Assembly: GCA_020086605.1 (NCBI GenBank)
Contig: JACBWW010000004.1
Span: 10,461,073 to 10,525,072, forward strand
From: Lanius collurio
Lineage: Eukaryota > Chordata > Aves > Passeriformes > Laniidae
Length of the DNA: 64,000 bases
Direction: 5' to 3'
The notes beneath the pieces were generated by a model. It did no database searches. It was given only the letters and a program-made list of their open reading frames with translations, and was not told where the DNA came from. The translations under genes and the position numbers were made by a program. Of this stretch, positions 1 through 13,342 are shown one piece after another. Position 1 is the first letter of the stretch, and each line of letters starts with the position of its first letter.

Positions 1-3000
1 CCAGCAGCTTTCTTCTTCTTGGCTACCATAAAAATATATTCTGTATTTTTCCCAATATACCTGATCTCATGGGGTAGTTCTTTGCTCTTTCATTTCTTCA
101 GAGCCCTACTTTTAAGAGTATTTTCTCTTTAGACTGATATCACTGGAACAATTTGATTTTGAATTCCTGAAGTCCCTTGTTCATCAGCTGGGTACCATCT
201 CCTCACACCTTAGCTGAGGGGGCAGGTTCTAGGACAGGTTCTCTGGCCACTGGTAAAGTGATGCAGGTAATAACATTCCCATTAATGCCAGAGCAAAGCA
301 CTTTCAATTCACAGAGACAGCACCGACCTCTGGATTTTGTAGCTCATTTTCTCCCTCATCTGCTCCTGGGGGAAGACTGTAGGTAACAGCGTAAGGCTGT
401 TTCAGCAATTTGATTTCTGCATGAGGCTACTTATTTATTTCATTTTAAAAGGTGAGTCCAGTGTGCAGAAAGTTAATGCTGGGTCATATTTTCCATGGTC
501 CTTGGTTTCAGAATAGAATCTGAGGGAACCAAGCCTGCTGCACAGAGAATTGTTAACCCTCCCTGGACATAAACACTGAAACCCTTATTTTAAAGAGAAT
601 AGAACATACAGAACTAAACACAAGTTGAAACTTCTCTGAAAATTATCACTCATTATCAATAATCTTCAAATCTACAGTCCTGATAAAATGACTCCAATGA
701 CATTATTGGAGACAGTATTTTTAATGCTTGGGGGGGTTGCGGGTTTTCTTCCTGGTCTATCTATGGTAATACTCCCACAAATAAATCTCTTGATATTATT
801 TTTGAAAGACTATTTGTGATTGTCTTTGCTTTTTCACAGAAGAAAACATTTCAGTAGGAATGAACAAGTTTTTAACCTATTACTGTCATAAAAGATGAAA
901 GATGCATCAAGATACAGAGGAACTCAAACCAGGAATTTTACAGTAATATAAATTCACAACAATTGTAGTGATAGTGCTATATAACCTGTATAGAACTATG
1001 GTGAAATGTAAGTATCTAATTTGAAAAATAAGTAACCAGTTAACTTGAATTTTTTTTTAATGCCAGGGCTTATTTTCCTTTAATGAGAAATTTTTAATGT
1101 GGTAACTTGCGTCCATAAGTTTCATATTTGGAAGAAAATTAATCTTATTTCTACTACTTGGACACATTTTTAAAAACTGCCTTCAATAAAATTAAATATA
1201 TTTGATATTTATAAATGTGCCAGACCTCAATAATACTTTTCCATAAATTTCAGATCAATAATAATCACACTAGAATACAGAGGATTTGGTGGTGATTCTA
1301 CTGCTTCTTTAAATACGGAGCGTGCTGTGCAATAGACACAATCTAGATGTGTTATAAATTTATTACCTTTTTTTTCTGAACCTTAGTGGAACACTTGTTT
1401 AAGCTGCACTGGAAGAAAAGGCTGGAAGTGGAGGGTTTCTTTTAATGCAACAATGAGGCTTGGCCAAAGTGAGTCCCACCCCCCCGCAGGGTAACCTGGG
1501 CGTTTCTGTCCCTCCAGGGCGCACACGGCCACCTGGGGACGGCAGAGCTCAGCCCCGCTCCCATTTCGAAAAGCTCATTCCCTTGAGTGACGTTTCCCCT
1601 GAATTTCTATCATATCTCAGAGAGAAGAACCAAATGCTGGAATCAGATGCTGTGTGTTAATAATCCAGAATACATATTGCTCAAGAGCATTGCCCAAGCA
1701 GGCTTAATAACACTGAAGTCATCACTGTGTTTTGAATAAACAAACCGTTTACAAGCTAATTATAGATAGCATTTTGCCTTGGGCATTTACTGAGTATTTG
1801 ATATTTTACAGGTTGTTTCTGAGCAGAAGAAAAATTGAAAGCAAGTATTTCTTAAACATAATCCTTCTTCTAAGAAAAACAGATGATTAATTCTTGTGTC
1901 CTTGAACACAGACATAACAGACTTCCTGTTCATGATTCTACAGCTGATTTGATTCTAAAGAAAAAAAAAGAAGTTTTAATAGTGTCCTTCCTCTCAGCTT
2001 GTCTCCAGTGAATTCAGCCCCCAGACTTTATTGAGGTATCTAAGTTAGGAGTGTGGACACCATAAATTCCTTCTATCATTGTTTTTGATTTCTTCAGTTG
2101 TATAGATCCTTCTACCAATGTGCACCTAAAATCTGAATCTACCATGCAGACTGCCTTCTTCTTCTGCTGACTTTAAGGGTGGCTGTGGTCCTAACAAAGA
2201 CAACTTGGTTAAGCAGTGATATTTGATTGGACGAATCGATGCCTGACTGCTCCCAAGCACAGAAAATCAAAAAAGGTTTTCACAATTGGTGTCGGCTCTC
2301 TGTGTGGATCTATCAATATCCATACTAATCAGCGAGAATGGGTATTTCTAAGTACTTACAAATTTCCTGGAAAAAATGGCTGGTACATTATATTACTGCA
2401 AGTATTTCTTCAATATGGGCAACATGCTCCTAGGTTTTGATTAACTGCATTAACAAGGAAAACTACACAATATGGAATTTACTCAACTGAGTTCAGATTC
2501 TCTCCTCCTGAAGTCTAGGTACGTAATACCAATGACACCAGAGGATCCAGAGCAGGTTTGATATTCTATTGCATAAAGCTTATTAAGAAGGGCACCATGT
2601 GACATTTTGTCATTTACTTCAAGTTCAGTTAGGTCAACAATAGCAAAACTAAACGACCTGAGAAAAAAAAATTCTGTAACACATGACTACATTGATCTAT
2701 GTTGGAATCAAGCATATTCAAAAGCAAAACTTTTATTAAAAGATGTTAAATTTTCTATTGCTATTTTAATACATAGCAAGCTTTTAATTTAATTTCTTCT
2801 GGCTTTTTATCACTTCTTTATTTGTTTTTAAATAGTAAGGTAATCTTTTGTGCATGCTGTTTTGCTTTGTGTGCAGTTTAAACCTCTGACAGCTTTCCAT
2901 CTTCAAGACCCATTTCACACTGTAGGTGGCACTAATTCATTGTGCAACACCAAGCAGGCTCAGTTGCCTACAGCTGGTTGGGCGTATAACGACTTTGCTC

Positions 3001-3791
3001 TGTTTTTGTTCTCCTGAAAGATAACATTTTTATCCACTTAACTAAGTAGCATGAAAAACAACTTAAAACTTGCTTGAAACCTGAGACAAAAGATATTCTC
3101 TGCTGTGCTTTTGGCTGATGTATGCAGTATACAATATTTTTGTTCTGTAAGTTCAAACAGTTAATGGTGTAAGAGCTGGAATACCGGGATTACTTAACAT
3201 GACTGGGCTAAGATTTCTCACATAATTCTGGAACAGCTAAATGTGGAATGAAAGCTGAAAATCGGAGCCTCTGAACGGTACAGTGCTGTATGACTGGCTG
3301 CTCCTGGGTGTGCTGGGGGTGTGACAGGCAGTCTGACCCCCCAGACACTGAAAGGGGCTTCCTGGGAAGTGCAGGGACAGTAAGGAGGATGCTGCTTTCT
3401 GCTTCAGATTCTGTTTCACATTCAATATAAAGCAACTGCTTTGAGAAAAGCTGAGCATTTTGCAGAGTCTTCTGACAGGTGTTTCTCCATGTGGTAAAGA
3501 CCCAAACTGGCTACTGCCCTTATTTGTAATCACAAAAAGAATCAATATATTGCTAACACTGGTAGAAGCAATGAAATGCCAAATTCCTCTGAAAGCTATT
3601 TGACTTTCTTAAAGGGCCTTTATGACAATTTGAAGATTTATCCTACATTCACCAGTCAGTGATAGCATTTCTATGATTTTAGGGAGACAATATCAGATTT
3701 TTGCCCTTTTCCTTGAGACACCAAAATTTCAGTACTTTACCTTGAACAGTATTTAGTTTTTCTCTTCTGTTTAAATGTAGAAGACACTCAC
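1..3791. other. intergenic DNA upstream of BTBD7
   Basis: I see no supported gene here. The open frames are short (at most about 100 codons), overlap on both strands and lack recognisable domains or paired splice sites. The one compositional oddity is a small CpG cluster at about 1487-1592, with eight CpGs in roughly 105 bases of otherwise CpG-poor DNA. It includes a TGACGT half-CRE near 1587. In mammals UNC79 lies divergently upstream of BTBD7, so minus-strand UNC79 exons could occur in this region, but I could not identify any. Confidence 0.6.
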
Positions 3792-3944
3792 TTTTTTTTT
3801 TGTTTTGGGGTTTTTTGTTTGTTTTTTGGGTTTTTTTGTTTGTTTGTTTGTTTGGGTTTTTTGGGGTTTTTTTTTTTGTTTTTGGGGGGGTTGGGTTTTT
3901 TTTGTTGTTTTGGTTTGGGTTTTGTTTTTTTTTTTTTTTTTTTG
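3792..3944. repeat. T/G low-complexity tract (C/A-rich on the minus strand)
   Basis: About 150 bases are made only of T and G apart from the edges. T runs alternate with G runs of 3 to 8, and a short (TTTG)n stretch sits at about 3837-3854. The seven or so G runs of three or more make the + strand formally able to form a G-quadruplex, although the T loops are long. Open frames across it are artefacts of the repeat. Similar A/C-rich tracts occur at 36752-36808 and 60110-60162. Confidence 0.9.
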
Positions 3945-6900
3945 TAGAGAGCAGTAAGAGAGCTAAGTACTATTTATATTTTCCCCTTGGAACCTGATGA
4001 ATAAGCAAATCATAGTTGGGAGTTCCAGCTGGTATAAACTGGCACTGTACAACTGAGGACAGTGGCACTTGGCCAACCCAGACAGAGGGAGGAGACAGCC
4101 CACAGTATGTTTGTTCAACACACTGGATTTTGGATAAGGCAATAAAAAATTTATCCCAATAGCAGATTGTTATCAGCTGGAGGCTTGCAAAAGCAAGCCA
4201 GTCAGTACCCTCATCTGTCCAATTTGCATAATTGTACTGTGCCTACTTTTAAAATCACCAAAGGTATTGTATCTTTTTTCATCAGGTATCAAGAACACAT
4301 ATCTTTTGGCTTTTTCTTGTTTTGTGGGTAGGTATCACAAAGTAATTGCCATATTCAGCTCTGGAGGATACTGTAATCCTGGGTCTAGTCCAGAGCCAGG
4401 TCGTCTGTTTCTGTCAGTGGTCTTTGACATTTTTGTCTTCTGCCTGCAACACTCATTTTACTTCCAAAGTTGCTTGCTGAGAATTACAGACTGAAAGTGA
4501 ATAGGAATCCAAGGGCACATTTCTGGGGTGCAGCAAAGAAATGCCCAGCACCTTACTAAATCTCTGTACTACTCTTGGAATTAGGTTAATATCCCCAAGC
4601 AGTGGTGTAACAGCCTGGCTGCATTAGTTCCATTGCTCCAAGAAAAGACTTGCTCACCGTGCCTAATCCTGGATTGCTGTCTCCAGAGCAAAGGTGTCAT
4701 TCAGCAGGGTATGGACTGCCAGTAGATGTTATGCCACAAGGCTGGATGCTAGCCATATGGCAACATACAAACTACTGTAGGAGCTATGCTAGAGTCTAAA
4801 CAGATCAAATAAAACAACTCTTTAGAAAGTGAAGTAGGAGGAGAATTAGACACCAAGGGGAAAAATTATCAGGATCTGACATTAATTCAATTTTTCTTCC
4901 AATATCATAAAAGGAATTGGTGGTCTCACTGTCCCAAGAAAGCCCCAGAGGCCTATCTTTACTCTAAAATACCACTTTCACAGCCAGATTATGTTTTGAC
5001 ATCCTCAGACAGCTGCAAAGGTCTACAGAAGCAGAACTGGTCTTACCAAGGTAATACCTTCTTGCACATTAGGATCCTTTCTTTTGAAAGGGCAGAGCCA
5101 AAAATAAACATACATGTGGTGGGAAAAGTGGTGAGTAATGAGGTGAACACCATATGCAGCACAGCAAACAGTAGCATCTTATCATTGCTTATAAGATTCA
5201 TAGCAGAAATTAATTTTAAGGAGTGATTTGAAAAAACCTTTCACACAGATCTCTCCCATGCATATGGGATGGCCTGAGGCAGAGGATGAAAGTGCTTGTG
5301 AGAAAACAAAGATTACTCTGCAGTGAATGTTAACTTCAAAGGTAAAAAGGGAGGCAGAGTCAAAATCTTGAAACGTAAGCAAAACCAGACTTTTTGCACA
5401 TTATTAATGTAAATCATGGTGACGTGCTATCAATTTCAGTTTACTGCATTCAGGGCTCACTTTATCTGTTAGGATCTGCATCCAAAAACTCTTGAGTCAT
5501 CAATCAACATAGAACTACATCTGACACAGCTTAAACCTACTTCAATTTAAAAGGGGCTTCCAAAGCAATCATCTCATTCAGGCAATTGCTCTAACTCCTT
5601 CTGTTAGCTCAATTGCTGTTAATGGGACACAGGAGTACTACCCATTCCATATATATTGTGGGCTGGTACAGCAAATTCTAATCCTTGGCTGTGATGTTCC
5701 AGGGATAGAGTCCCTCATCTTCAGCAGTTATCCCATGAATATAATAGGATCCCATTATGTTCCTAGAGGACCTCCTCATCTTACTGTCATATTTAAAAGA
5801 CTCATCAGAATCTTAGTGTCAGTATTTGTGTGATTTTCCATGCGCTTTTTCTCTCCTAACAAGACACTGCTAACACAGCTAATGCCATCTCACAATAGGA
5901 GACATAGATTTTCATTAACTGTTACTTCTTAACTAAAACCTGCCAATAACATTTCATTTATCTCTGAAATGCTTTGTGGCTTGGTGTGGAACTGCAAATC
6001 CCCCTGGCACTGTCAGCACTACTACTGCCAGGAAGCAAAACAGGTCAGTCTCACCTGTGGAACAGCCAACACTGTTCTCTTATACACCTCTCAGCTGCCT
6101 GAAAAGGCAAAATATCTTCAGTCAAGTCTTCATAACTTCTTTCTCTCCAGGACTTGGGTCTTCATGTGTAGTGTGAGAAAAGCTCAGGACAAGAGCTTCT
6201 AATTAACTTACTTTGCTTCTCAAACCCTTTATTAAGGTCAGGATGCAGAAAGGGAAGCTGGCAAGCTGAAGCAGTCTATAGCAGCATCAGCAGATGGGGG
6301 TGAATATGCCACTATTCCAAGAAGGCATTTCTTTTGAAGTCAAGGAGCCAGGGTCCAGGCAGCAAACAATGATTTAGCACAGATGAAAGAAGGAAAGCCA
6401 CATTCTCCAAAGGACACACAGACTCCATGGAGGAGACAAAAAGTGGCATCAACCTTTCCTGAACTGGGCAGGCCCCCACAGTACTCTGTACTGCTGTTTC
6501 AAGAACCATGCACTCAAACTCCTGGAATGAGATGAGGAAGTCCCAGCAGTTTAGCACTTATTTCCTCATGCTCTTCTTCCACATGAGTGTCATGTACAGC
6601 AGTAGATACCGCTAAAAGAGAGTGTGAAGGAATGGGTAGTAACTGCGAGGTGCAAAGAGTGAGGGTGAGGCAGCAGGGGAGTCACCTTGAACTCTTTTTT
6701 ATTCTTCCAGTTCTGATTTACAAGCAAGATAGTGAGAAAGACATCTTGAAACTTAGCATTTGTCTGCATAAATGGTAGCAGCAGAAGGGCTTGGGTTTCT
6801 TGAAACACTGTTCTACAAATTACTGAGAGATGTTCAGTCCACCTTATCAAGAAGTGGAGATCAGTATCTTTGTTTTGTATTCATAAGGGTCATAAGAAGG

Positions 6901-7830
6901 CCATGAAGGACAGTGAGTCAATTCCCTGAACATCTCAGATATTTGTTTATTCATGCAAGAAACACAGGAGATAAACAAGAAACCTAGTAATCTTAAATAC
7001 AGTAAACCAGTTATTACTGAAGTAGCACAACTGAGTGTGGGATAATCTATGCTCCTATAATACTAATATATGCACAATAACAAATAAGGGAACGCACAAG
7101 GATCGTGCCACAGAAACACTAAATAGGCCACATGATGCAGACAAGGTGTTTGAGAGCAGCTAGCAGAATCAGCCAAAGGTACAGACTTGTAAACCACAGA
7201 GATTAGACATCTGCATATTTATTAAGGGAAAAAAGAAAAATATACAGAACAGACTGTCCAGAAAACTCTTCGAAGATGTTGGTGGTGTGTTTATTCTGAA
7301 TAGAGGTAGAAGAGAGCTCACTTTCCATTTGATTGCAAGCAGTAGAGAGAAACTGGTTGAGAATGCAGAGAAAAGGTAGTTGAGACTAGGAAGTAAGTGT
7401 TTCTCATTTTTGTAAAGGGAATGAGGAAGAACAGGAAAGTAAAGACCATCAAGTCTGCTTTCTATGAAAATCAGTGAATTCACAGATCCTAAAGAAAATA
7501 TGACCAAGAGGAAAAGAAGTCTCAGAAAATTTGTCCTTCCATAAAAAACATGAATGGCACAGTTGCAGGGTAATGCCAAAGTGGAGAAAGGAGAGGTGTG
7601 TAATGAAGCCAACTTGTTTCTGTCACAATTCACGCAATTCAACGAGAACAAGGAAAAATTTATACAAATAACAAAGGACAGAATATTCTGCATCCAGGAT
7701 AGTTGATAGCACAGAATACAAGAAGGTAAAATATTGGGAGATATACACAAAAGCATCATCTGTGAAGCATTTGAAGGAGTCCCCTATAGCACATGCTATA
7801 ACCTGTACTCCAATCTGGCACCTAGTTTGG
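3945..7830. other. intergenic DNA, no gene seen
   Basis: This is AT-rich sequence without a supported gene. The longest frame, a minus-strand 196-codon frame at 7169-7759, is rich in Leu, Phe, Ser and Ile with no domain. It looks like a chance opening opposite A-rich DNA. Some of 7200-7830 could be older, unrecognisable body of the CR1 remnant that follows. Confidence 0.5.
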
Positions 7831-8130
7831 GACCTGGACTTCAAGAAAGTTGAGAACTAATCATAAAGACAACAAAGAGGTGTAAGGAGAACAACCAAGA
7901 ACCACAACATATCCACAGGGAAAAGCTGAAGAAGTTTGAATTATTTAGTCTAAGTACAGAAGCAGGGAAGTCTTCCAGACTTGTACAGTAAAAGTAATTG
8001 AAAAGACTAAGAGAATGACCTGTTCCCCATGTCTGCTGCTGACAGAACAAAAAGCAGTGAACTTAAATTGGAGTAAGGAATATTTAGATTTGACATTAGG
8101 AAAATTTTACTGATTGAGGGCAGTCCACTA
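7831..8130 (+). mobile_element. degenerate CR1 LINE fragment (3' part of the pol region)
   Basis: The sense strand carries a decayed version of the CR1 segment that runs from a 'cttcaagaaag' block, through 'caacaaagaggtg', to 'tttgaattatttagtct' and 'gatttgacattagga'. These blocks appear in the order expected for the C-terminal part of CR1 ORF2 and the start of the 3' UTR. Many substitutions and indels make it old and non-coding. Boundaries are approximate. Confidence 0.45.
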
Positions 8131-8514
8131 CCATGCTCTGCTCTCTTTAGGGAGCTCAGATCTCCATCATGTTCACTACTTCTTTCAAGGTTGCCTCCCC
8201 CTCTGACCACTGGCTACTCTGCCTGTTGCTCTTACTTGGCACTCCAATAACTTCCAGCATCTGAAAATATTGTTAGCATTTCTCTTTCACTGACAATGAT
8301 TGATTGCTTCAATTTGTTCCTAGCCCTACCTCTTCCAGAAATCAGACTCACTCAGTCTGATCCAGACACTACCCAGATTGATAACAGGTTCATCATCCGG
8401 GTTTCTTTGTTGAGACAGTAGAATAAGGAGCAGTAATAACATTACAAGATTTGTCCACTGCTGATAAAGCAGCTTCTTAGGAGGATTACCAGTTCAACTT
8501 GAGTACAAAGAACC

Positions 8515-8668
8515 AGGGAAGTGGCCACAGCCCCACGACTGCCAGAGTTCAAGAAGCATTCAGACAACATTCTCAGGCACATGGTGTGATTCTCAGGGCT
8601 GTTCTGTGCAGGGCCAGGACTTGGGCTTAGATGATCTGTGTGGATCCCTTCCGGCTCAGGACATTTCA
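8515..8668 (+). mobile_element. CR1 LINE 3'-end fragment
   Basis: The sequence matches the CR1 subtype whose 3' end reads 'gccagagttcaagaag', then 'gcagggccagga', then a 'gatgatctgtgtgg' block and 'cccttcc'. It ends at about 8668, where another CR1 begins at once. 5' truncation is normal for CR1, which primes from its 3' end. It is ancient and non-coding. Confidence 0.75.
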
Positions 8669-8866
8669 GGAAAAATTTCTTCACAGCAGGGGTTGCTAAG
8701 CATTGGAATGGGCCACCTAGGAAGGTGAAGGAGTCACCATCCTTGGAGGTGTTCAAGAAATGACTGGACGTGTCACTTAGTGCTATGGTCTAGTTGACAG
8801 AGCAGAGATCAGTCAAAGGTCGGATTCCATCATCTTAGACATCTTTTCCAACTTAAATGATCCTGT
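8669..8866 (+). mobile_element. CR1 LINE 3'-end fragment
   Basis: It begins with 'aatttcttcacag' and continues through a 'gaaggagtcaccatccttgg' block and the 'ggtgttcaagaaatgactgg' stretch. It ends in the typical 'cttttccaacttaaatgat' tail. It is a second, differently diverged CR1 tail directly abutting the previous one in the same orientation. Confidence 0.8.
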
Positions 8867-8882
8867 GTGTAATTCTGTGTGT

Positions 8883-9088
8883 GAATTTCTTCACTGAAAT
8901 GGACATCCAGCACCAGAACAGGCTGCCCAGGGCAGTGGTGGAGTCACTATCCCTGGAGGGATTTAAAAGATGCCTAGATGTGGTGCTTAGGAACATGGTT
9001 TATTGTGAACTTGGCAGTGCTGAGTTAATAGTTGGACTTAATGATCTTAAAGGTCTTTTCCAACCTAACTGATTCTATGATTCGATGA
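8883..9088 (+). mobile_element. CR1 LINE 3'-end fragment with terminal octamer repeats
   Basis: It contains the near-consensus CR1 3' end: 'gaacaggctgcccaggg', 'ctatccctggaggg', 'gatcttaaaggtcttttcc' and 'aacctaactgattctatga'. The terminal ATTCTATG-type octamer is followed by a mutated copy at 9080-9088. It is better preserved than its two neighbours, so it is probably the youngest of the three. The short open frame across it is residual. Confidence 0.9.
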
Positions 9089-12000
9089 ACAGGCTTTGTA
9101 TGCATGTCATCAGTTCTTGTACCTCCCACTGATCATCTACTATGATCTTTCTAGCATGAACTTCCCAATCACTTATTACATACACTAAGTACATAGACAA
9201 AGTCCAGTCAGTGAAACAAATTCAGCAGATGCTATGTATCTAGATTCCAGTGGATAAATATTTTTAACATCAGTAACTGCACTTTATGACATCCAGATCC
9301 AACTGGGTCATAGCAGGCTCTAAACAGATAGATGATTTATAGGATGACCCTATTCTAGGTATAAATCACAGATGCACATTAAAAAAAAATTGTCCATATG
9401 CTGATATTTGGTCAGCATGCTGCAGAGCTGGGAAGGCACAGATGGCAAGAGGCAGGAAATTTTCAGAAGAAAAATTACTATCTCCTAGCTAAGTTCTCTC
9501 CTGGGAATCCAACCTTGCCTCTGCCAAAGAATAACAGTGTAATAATCAGTTATTACTTAAACTTTTCATAAGTTGTGGCTATTTATCTGCTCTTCATGTT
9601 CCGAGGGCTTGACTTGAGATTCTGGGGCCAAGTTTGCAGGAGGGCAGGCTCACAGCTGCAACTGAACTGGACAGGATACGTGCCCTGAGCACAGCAGGTG
9701 CCATCATGCTGCACAGTGCCCATGAGGGCCTGGGTACCCAACTGAACCCCCACAACAAACAGATTCTCCATCTGATAATTCTGTGCCTCACACTGTAATC
9801 TATAGGGTGGATACAGCAACTGCTTTTTGGAAGTGCATTAGTGTTTGTGAAGCACTCAGGTGCCACAGAAAGGGCTTCAGGAAGTTAGCAACTCTGTGTT
9901 TAGGTTGAATTGTGCTGCAAAGTAGGCGTAGTGTCACACTGAACTGTGAGGAGAGATCAATGTATTGAGTAACTGCTCATTCCACAAACATCTTACACTG
10001 TGCACATGGCACACAGAAATGGGGGGGGGGGGAAAGCACCATTTGATAAGTACTGCATGGTAGGAAAAGACCAGCAGTACAGGTTTACACAGCCAAGGCA
10101 AGCAACTGCCATCAGCAGCAGCAGTTTGGTTTCGGAATCTTTCTCTGTACTGGCAAATTACAAAGGGCATTTACCAAGGAATACAGCCACAGGATGAGTG
10201 ATTATACCCTCACCAAGACCATCGGTGACACTGCAGCATCAATAACAGCAACCCCTTAATGTACAGATAGCAACCTCCTTTTAAGTACCCATCTAAAGCT
10301 TAATCCAAATGAAATTTGATTTACAATAAGGTAACATTCCTTTTAGGAAATGCTTTGATGATCAGAGTGAGAGACATTCCCTGTGAATGTGCAGAAGTTA
10401 GCTACATAAAGGTCATGCAGGCAAGCCAATTAATTTTGTGTGCTTAAATTTGAGATCTTGATTGTGTCTCCCAGTGTAGGTTTGTCTAAATGTAATGACC
10501 ATGGGCTGCCCAGCATTGTTAGCCCACGGGCTTCACAGGCCATTAATTCTGGAAGGCTTAACCTCCTGGCATAAATCACTACCAACCTTATCTTAATTTC
10601 TTAAGGTGCTGGCTTGTTCCACAGAGACTTATTTCCAGGCCTCCCCATCTAACATGGAGTCTGATGCCCCTTCTTTCCTTTGTGCTTCTTCAAAGGAAAT
10701 ATATTATTATTAAATATGTTATTAAAAATCACAATATATGTTATTAATAATCACAAACAGTACACATTTGGAGTGAAAATAAATGAAACATCTAAAAGTC
10801 TAAGAAATTATTCACAGACAAAAAATGAATCAATGGAAGTGAACTGGTTGAGTTTTTTTTTCCAAGTGTATTTTCTCTTCAATAAACTCTGATAAATATC
10901 ATCCAAAGGGCATTCTAAAGCTTGATCTTCCTAGTACAAATGAAGGGTAAGTGAACTACAATAGACATTGGGCTTGGCTCTATTTTTAATAAGTCATGGC
11001 GCATAATCAATTTTTCCTACTAACACTCTTGAGTTTGTAGATAAAATGCAATGTGTACGTACAGTGATTATCATCAGTAAGTATTTTATAGAAGTCCCTG
11101 CAAAAAACATGAATAAAGCACTGAATCATTCTGTAAGAGCAGAGGTACTGAGAACTGTTGTGCAGCTCGGACAGATTCTCACTCTGCTTTTTGTTCTAAA
11201 GAGGAGATAACCTTTTGCAATATTTACGGCATATATAAGATTTTACTCATTGGGACATCAAGAGATTATTTTAAATTGATCAAACCAAACATCTCAATCG
11301 TGTTAAAAATGGAAGATCAAGTTATTTCTCAGAACGTGGGGTGAGGATTATAATTAAATGATCAGGGAAGTGATGTGAGTGCACATGCTCTGGGGGTGTT
11401 TGTCAGACGGTGTGAATCTCCTATCCTCTCATCTCAGAAAATACATTACCTGCATGTAAATGCAATTAGCTTCCATTTCCCACTCCTCCACAGCAAGGTT
11501 TGTAACTCAGTGTTTAACAACCTGTCTTCTGCACCAAGATCCCAGGTGGCAGAAGGAGTTAGTCAGCTTATTGTGGTGCGCTTCCCAGCTGTCTAGTCCA
11601 TGAGACCACACAATCCTCAAAGACAATGACAGTGCGCTGCAGTCAAGGGGTGACCTCTATGCTTTAAAAAGTAAAAGAAAGCACATGGTAGCCATCCTCA
11701 CTTCCAACCTGACAGATGTCTCCCATAAGTTGTTACCCAACACACTGTTTGTCTCTGAGTCATAAGAAAGAAGGTTTATTTTAGCCACTAAAAGGATGAC
11801 TATTGAAGAACAAGATCTCGGTACTTTAACCATCCATTTTGACTACATTTCAGTATTAGAATACTGAAAAAGACCACTAATGAACCAAACATTCAGCCTG
11901 CAAGACATCTTTTCCTTTCTCATTGTCATTACCTATAGGATTATGAGCCAGCTTTGCTGGAGACTTTTTCACCTACCTACAGAACTTTGGGAACAAATTA

Positions 12001-13341
12001 ATAAATGGTTCCTGTCACCTGAAAACCAAGCTGGTGTACTATTTCCCTTCAGTCTAAGAGCACTGTGACCTGAACCTAACTTACTTAATTTCAACTCGTT
12101 CTTACTTCTGTGCTGTTCTCAGCAAGCCACTGCTATAATTGTAACAATATTATAAATCATGAATGACATAGAGATGCTGGGGTTGTTTCACACTGTTCAT
12201 ATTTAAGAACCTCATCTACCACAATTTCTCCTAACAGATACATTTAGGTTAACAGTTTCATGTGTTTTAAAACTACTGCAGTTTAATTTCCAATAGTTTC
12301 AGTCTGTTGGTTGCCTGACTTTGGTGGATCAGGCAAATGAAGCTTTTCCTGTAGCTGCAGTCTCCATAAGGATCCAAATGAGAAATGGATCAATGAGTTA
12401 AAAATATTTTAGCCCAGAGGTCATAGACATAAATCCTTATATGTCCAGGCAAGCAGTATGAACATATATAACACAGTTCTACAGAAAAACAGGATAAAAT
12501 AAAACTAGGGTGAACACTGAGTATATGGTATTCCATATCAGGGTTCCTAGTAGCAGGAAATGGAATGCAGGCGAGGGCAGGCACAAGAAAAGAGACAGAA
12601 ATAGAAGGTGGAAAGGCTCTAGCAGGTAATAGCTCAAAGAGATTGGGCTCACAGCAACAAAAGCAACAACAGCTTGCAAAGACATCCCGTTTACATGAAA
12701 TAGCCCCCCTTGAACAGATACAAGCATAACCCTGACAGCATGAACTTCATCAATTAAATTTCAGTGATAAGTATTCCTTCATCTCTGGTACTGTGCAGAC
12801 ATGGAAGTCAAAGGTTGTGATGCTCTCCTACACTACAATTTCAGAGAACATATAAATAACTAAGATGGTTAAAACCCCGAGGAGTGCATAATACTGTCCA
12901 TAAACCCAACTGTGTTTCACCTCCGTTTTTAGGATAAAACCAGTAAGAAAACAGTCTACAGCACAGGCAAATATATTAGAGGTTGTTTTTTCCCTAGCTT
13001 CTTGGTAAGCTGCTGAGCACTATGGGATGCTATGCCAAGTGGTAGTTACGGAGGTCTGCTGCATTCAGGCAAGTTAATTACAGAGATGGAGGACAGCAGG
13101 ATGCCAAGTGGGAAGAAGGCTTCCCTCCAGAAATGGACTGTCAGCAGAATCAGGAATGGATGTAATCAGTCATAGCTGATTTTACCAACCAGGAATGATC
13201 ACAGATGTGGCTTTCAGCTTGCTGAATATTTTCTGGCATGTGATTTGTTCAGATTTCTGGCCCATGCATGAAACTTTTCTCAGTTCTTCTCATATATAGA
13301 CATGTGGTTCTTCGTTCTTTTAGAGGGTACAGGTTGTTCAG
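9089..13341. other. intergenic DNA immediately upstream of the BTBD7 promoter
   Basis: No supported gene. There is a 12-base G homopolymer at 10021-10032. The sequence stays AT-rich right up to 13341, with none of the gradual CpG enrichment expected at the shoulder of a CpG island. I found no UNC79 coding exon on the minus strand, although divergent BTBD7/UNC79 synteny would predict its first exons somewhere upstream. Confidence 0.55.
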
Positions 13342-13342
13342 N
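13342..13342. other. ambiguous base (N), probable collapsed assembly gap
   Basis: This is the only N I noticed. It lies exactly between AT-rich sequence ending 'gttgttcag' and GC-rich CpG-island sequence beginning 'ggctgcccgg'. A one-base N at such a composition cliff is what a closed or under-estimated gap in GC-rich DNA looks like. Confidence 0.7.

Noticed and set aside
7169..7759. 196-codon minus-strand open frame
   Set aside because: Leu/Phe/Ser-rich translation of A-rich DNA with no recognisable domain and no splice context. It is probably chance or opposite old CR1 sequence.
1..13341. UNC79 exons expected on the minus strand from mammalian synteny
   Set aside because: I looked for its N-terminal coding sequence and could not identify any exon. 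Only the hypothesis of a divergent promoter is kept.
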